A stretch of 64,000 nt of DNA from Mesorhizobium sp. ZC-5 (GTDB lineage Bacteria > Pseudomonadota > Alphaproteobacteria > Rhizobiales > Rhizobiaceae): the NCBI RefSeq assembly GCF_025753855.1, contig NZ_JAOWPT010000013.1:112322-176321 (forward strand). Reading direction: 5' to 3'. Made by a program: the position numbers and the translations under genes. Position 1 is the stretch's first letter; each line of letters opens with the position of its first letter. The notes below the pieces were generated by a model, which did not search any database, was not told where the DNA came from, and was given only the letters and a program-made list of their open reading frames with translations. Positions 62,682 through 64,000 of the stretch are shown here, one piece after another.

Positions 62682-63623
62682 ATGGGAAAATTTCAAAACG
62701 AAATGGTTGAGCCACAACAGGTCCGCTACATCAAACTCGGCAGCGGCGGAATCTGGGCGAAACCAGCTATTGCCGCTAGCGAGATCGACTTCAGCTATCG
62801 AGAGATTCCACATGAGTTGTGCGTCGGCGGCGCATGGGAAGCGGTGAAGGAGAAACTAGCGGGGTCGAAGGCGTCTCCCGGCGCTGTTACGTCGGCGCTA
62901 CGGGAAGTTCGAGAGTTCTACGAACTCGGTCCCAACTGTTTGTGGATAACAATCCACGGTGGGCACCTCTGGTGGGCGTTCGCTGAGTCTGAAGTAGTCT
63001 GGCGAGGCGGTCCGGAGAAGGTTCGTGGGCCACGATTCCGACGGACAATTGGCAAATGGAGCAAGTCAGACGTCGCGGGCCGCGATCTGCGCGTCGAGCA
63101 GATAACCTCGCGGCTGACGCAGGTCGCCGGCTACCGTGGCACGATCTGCAAAGTTGACGCGAAGGACTACCTTATCCGCCGGATCAACGCGATCGTAGAG
63201 CCAGTTGTCGCGAAAGCGGAGGCAGCACGTGACGTCATGATCTCCGCGGCTTCTGAGATGATCACCGGTTTGCACTGGAAGGATTTCGAGGTCATGACCG
63301 ATTTGATCTTCGCTCGCTCCGGATGGCAACGGACGACGACAGTTGGGGAGGACGCCGATCACGACATCCTCCTAGAACAGCCGAGCACGGGCGAGACAGC
63401 GTTCGTCCAGGTAAAGTCCAAGGCCGACGGAAAGGTTTTCGACAACTACATGGAACGTTTCAGGCAGAGTGGCTTGGATCGGTTTTTCTTCGTTTGCCAC
63501 ACACCAAAAGGAATCGCCCAGATGTCGCCATCGAAGAACGTTCACGTTTGGCATGGTGCTACACTTGCAGACATCACTGTTAAAAACGGGCTGTTCGATT
63601 GGTTAATCCAGCGGACAAGGTGA
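62682..63623 (+). CDS. Mrr-like restriction endonuclease
   Basis: A 313-residue protein. The C-terminal domain (about 205-310) has HWKDFEVMTDLIFARSGW, then ADHDILLEQ and TAFVQVKSKADG, which is the D...Q-x-K catalytic pattern of Mrr-type PD-(D/E)xK nucleases. The N-terminal two thirds are not recognised and may be a substrate-sensing domain. The ATG at 62682 has GGGAGG five bases upstream. It is divergent from hsdM with about 100 bp between them. Mrr nucleases often cut modified DNA. Confidence 0.82.
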   Translation: MGKFQNEMVEPQQVRYIKLGSGGIWAKPAIAASEIDFSYREIPHELCVGGAWEAVKEKLAGSKASPGAVTSALREVREFYELGPNCLWITIHGGHLWWAFAESEVVWRGGPEKVRGPRFRRTIGKWSKSDVAGRDLRVEQITSRLTQVAGYRGTICKVDAKDYLIRRINAIVEPVVAKAEAARDVMISAASEMITGLHWKDFEVMTDLIFARSGWQRTTTVGEDADHDILLEQPSTGETAFVQVKSKADGKVFDNYMERFRQSGLDRFFFVCHTPKGIAQMSPSKNVHVWHGATLADITVKNGLFDWLIQRTR

Positions 63624-63818
63624 CGATCAATCCTATGCTGTCCGCCTTGGGAGTCTAAGAGGCAGAATCAAGATCAAAAGATCGCCGCTCCTGGGCTGAC
63701 TTTTCCAGCTAACGGAGCACCCTGGTCGCTTATCTCATTTCGGGGATGCCCCATTTTTGACCCGTCACAACGTCACAAAACGTAGCGTAAGTTGTTGATT
63801 TTATTATTCCGATATGGA

Positions 63819-63841
63819 TTCAATCCTCTCTGGCAGCACCA
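63819..63841 (+). other. tRNA 3'-end-like sequence, possible attachment site
   Basis: The stretch TTCAATCCTCTCTGGCAG plus CACCA reads like the T-loop, 3' acceptor strand and CCA of a tRNA gene. The bases upstream do not supply the matching T-stem or the rest of a tRNA. This is what remains at the far end of an island inserted at a tRNA 3' end. It lies between accessory restriction genes and an SDR gene. No second copy was seen in the window. Confidence 0.35.
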
Positions 63842-63881
63842 GTCTACCCCCTTGAAATCATTGAAGCCGCGCTTGGCCCCG

Positions 63882-64000
63882 TCAATAGGTGCAGCGGCCA
63901 CCTGAAAGGTCAAAGACCGACGCAGTTGTGAAGCTGTTCTCGCGGCTGACCAGCCATGCGACCATCGCTGCCGCCTCGTCCACTTCGAGGAATCGGCCAC
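63882..64000 (-). CDS. SDR-family oxidoreductase, C-terminal part
   Basis: The minus-strand frame entering from the right edge reads RFLEVDEAAAMVAWLVSREN, then SFTTASVFDLSGGRCTY and stops at 63882. This is the characteristic C-terminus of short-chain dehydrogenases (helix, LASEDASF-type turn, strand ending in a GG). Only 38 residues are inside the window. A different overlapping frame on the same strand is open longer but lacks any family resemblance. Confidence 0.75.
   Translation of the reverse strand, partial: GRFLEVDEAAAMVAWLVSRENSFTTASVFDLSGGRCTY

Noticed and set aside
53543-63623. Naming the restriction locus a new defence system
   Set aside because: The core is ordinary hsdRMS; the extra genes are suggestive, but without comparison to other genomes they cannot be shown to work together.
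63773-64000. A 75-codon minus-strand frame at the right edge
   Set aside because: The alternative frame there encodes a recognisable SDR C-terminus ending at 63882; the longer frame has no resemblance and runs through the probable attachment site.

Overview
The window reads as a high-GC alphaproteobacterial chromosome, most like the order Hyphomicrobiales and probably Mesorhizobium or a close Phyllobacteriaceae relative. The evidence is a gcrA cell-cycle regulator, a SAM-II riboswitch ahead of metZ, and a conserved-looking core block argD-argF-hslO-apaG...metZ-dcd. Genus level is inference; no 16S rRNA or other species marker lies in the window.

Layout. 1-3.4 kb: a beta-propeller gene cut by the left edge faces a divergent LysR regulator with ATTGG/CCAAT boxes between them, then phoU without a pst operon, then a CorA-type transporter. 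3.4-12.7 kb: core genes gcrA, argD-argF (overlapping by 4 bp), hslO, apaG, a CDP-alcohol phosphatidyltransferase, a YjbR-family gene, a secreted DUF6454-like protein, metZ with a promoter/SAM-II riboswitch/intrinsic-terminator leader, and a long-form dCTP deaminase. 12.7-14.6 kb: a substrate-binding-protein gene gutted by an internal deletion, a membrane dipeptidase, and a degenerate 3' fragment of a tRNA-Gly gene that looks like an old attachment site.

14.6-24.6 kb: a nucleobase/nucleoside salvage neighbourhood. It holds a phosphoribosyltransferase, an M20 amidohydrolase, a nucleoside hydrolase, an adenine deaminase, a cytosine/adenosine/SAH-type deaminase translationally coupled to a PotABCD-type ABC importer, and that importer's binding protein. 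24.8-33.4 kb: a divergent pair of operons around a GntR gene: gntR-TIGR04076-aldo/keto reductase-LivJ-like binding protein on the minus strand, and livG-livF-livH-livM-(AKR fused to a Rid domain) on the plus strand, sharing a control region with a perfect GTTTGATCAAAC palindrome. 33.4-40.9 kb: a seven-gene minus-strand operon (NitT/TauT ABC importer, FAD oxidoreductase, class III CoA-transferase, enoyl-CoA hydratase, 7Fe ferredoxin) facing a LysR regulator. This looks like uptake and CoA-linked catabolism of an organic acid. 41.3-48.5 kb: one giant type Va autotransporter with a repetitive passenger.

48.5-63.8 kb: accessory DNA. It starts with a membrane protein, then a small module (XRE-like regulator, 54-aa protein sharing a motif with the regulator's tail, NYN-LOTUS RNase-like protein), a non-coding or decayed stretch, and two unrecognised genes. 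Then comes a type I restriction-modification region: hsdR, GIY-YIG nuclease, small membrane protein, an opposite-strand membrane gene, DUF3883 nuclease-like gene, hsdS and hsdM, with a divergent Mrr-like nuclease. hsdM carries a frameshifting deletion inside its coding region, so the type I system is probably inactive here. A tRNA 3'-end-like sequence at 63819-63841, just before the C-terminus of an SDR dehydrogenase, may be the right edge of this island.

No integrase, transposase, IS element, CRISPR array, rRNA or intact tRNA was seen in the window.
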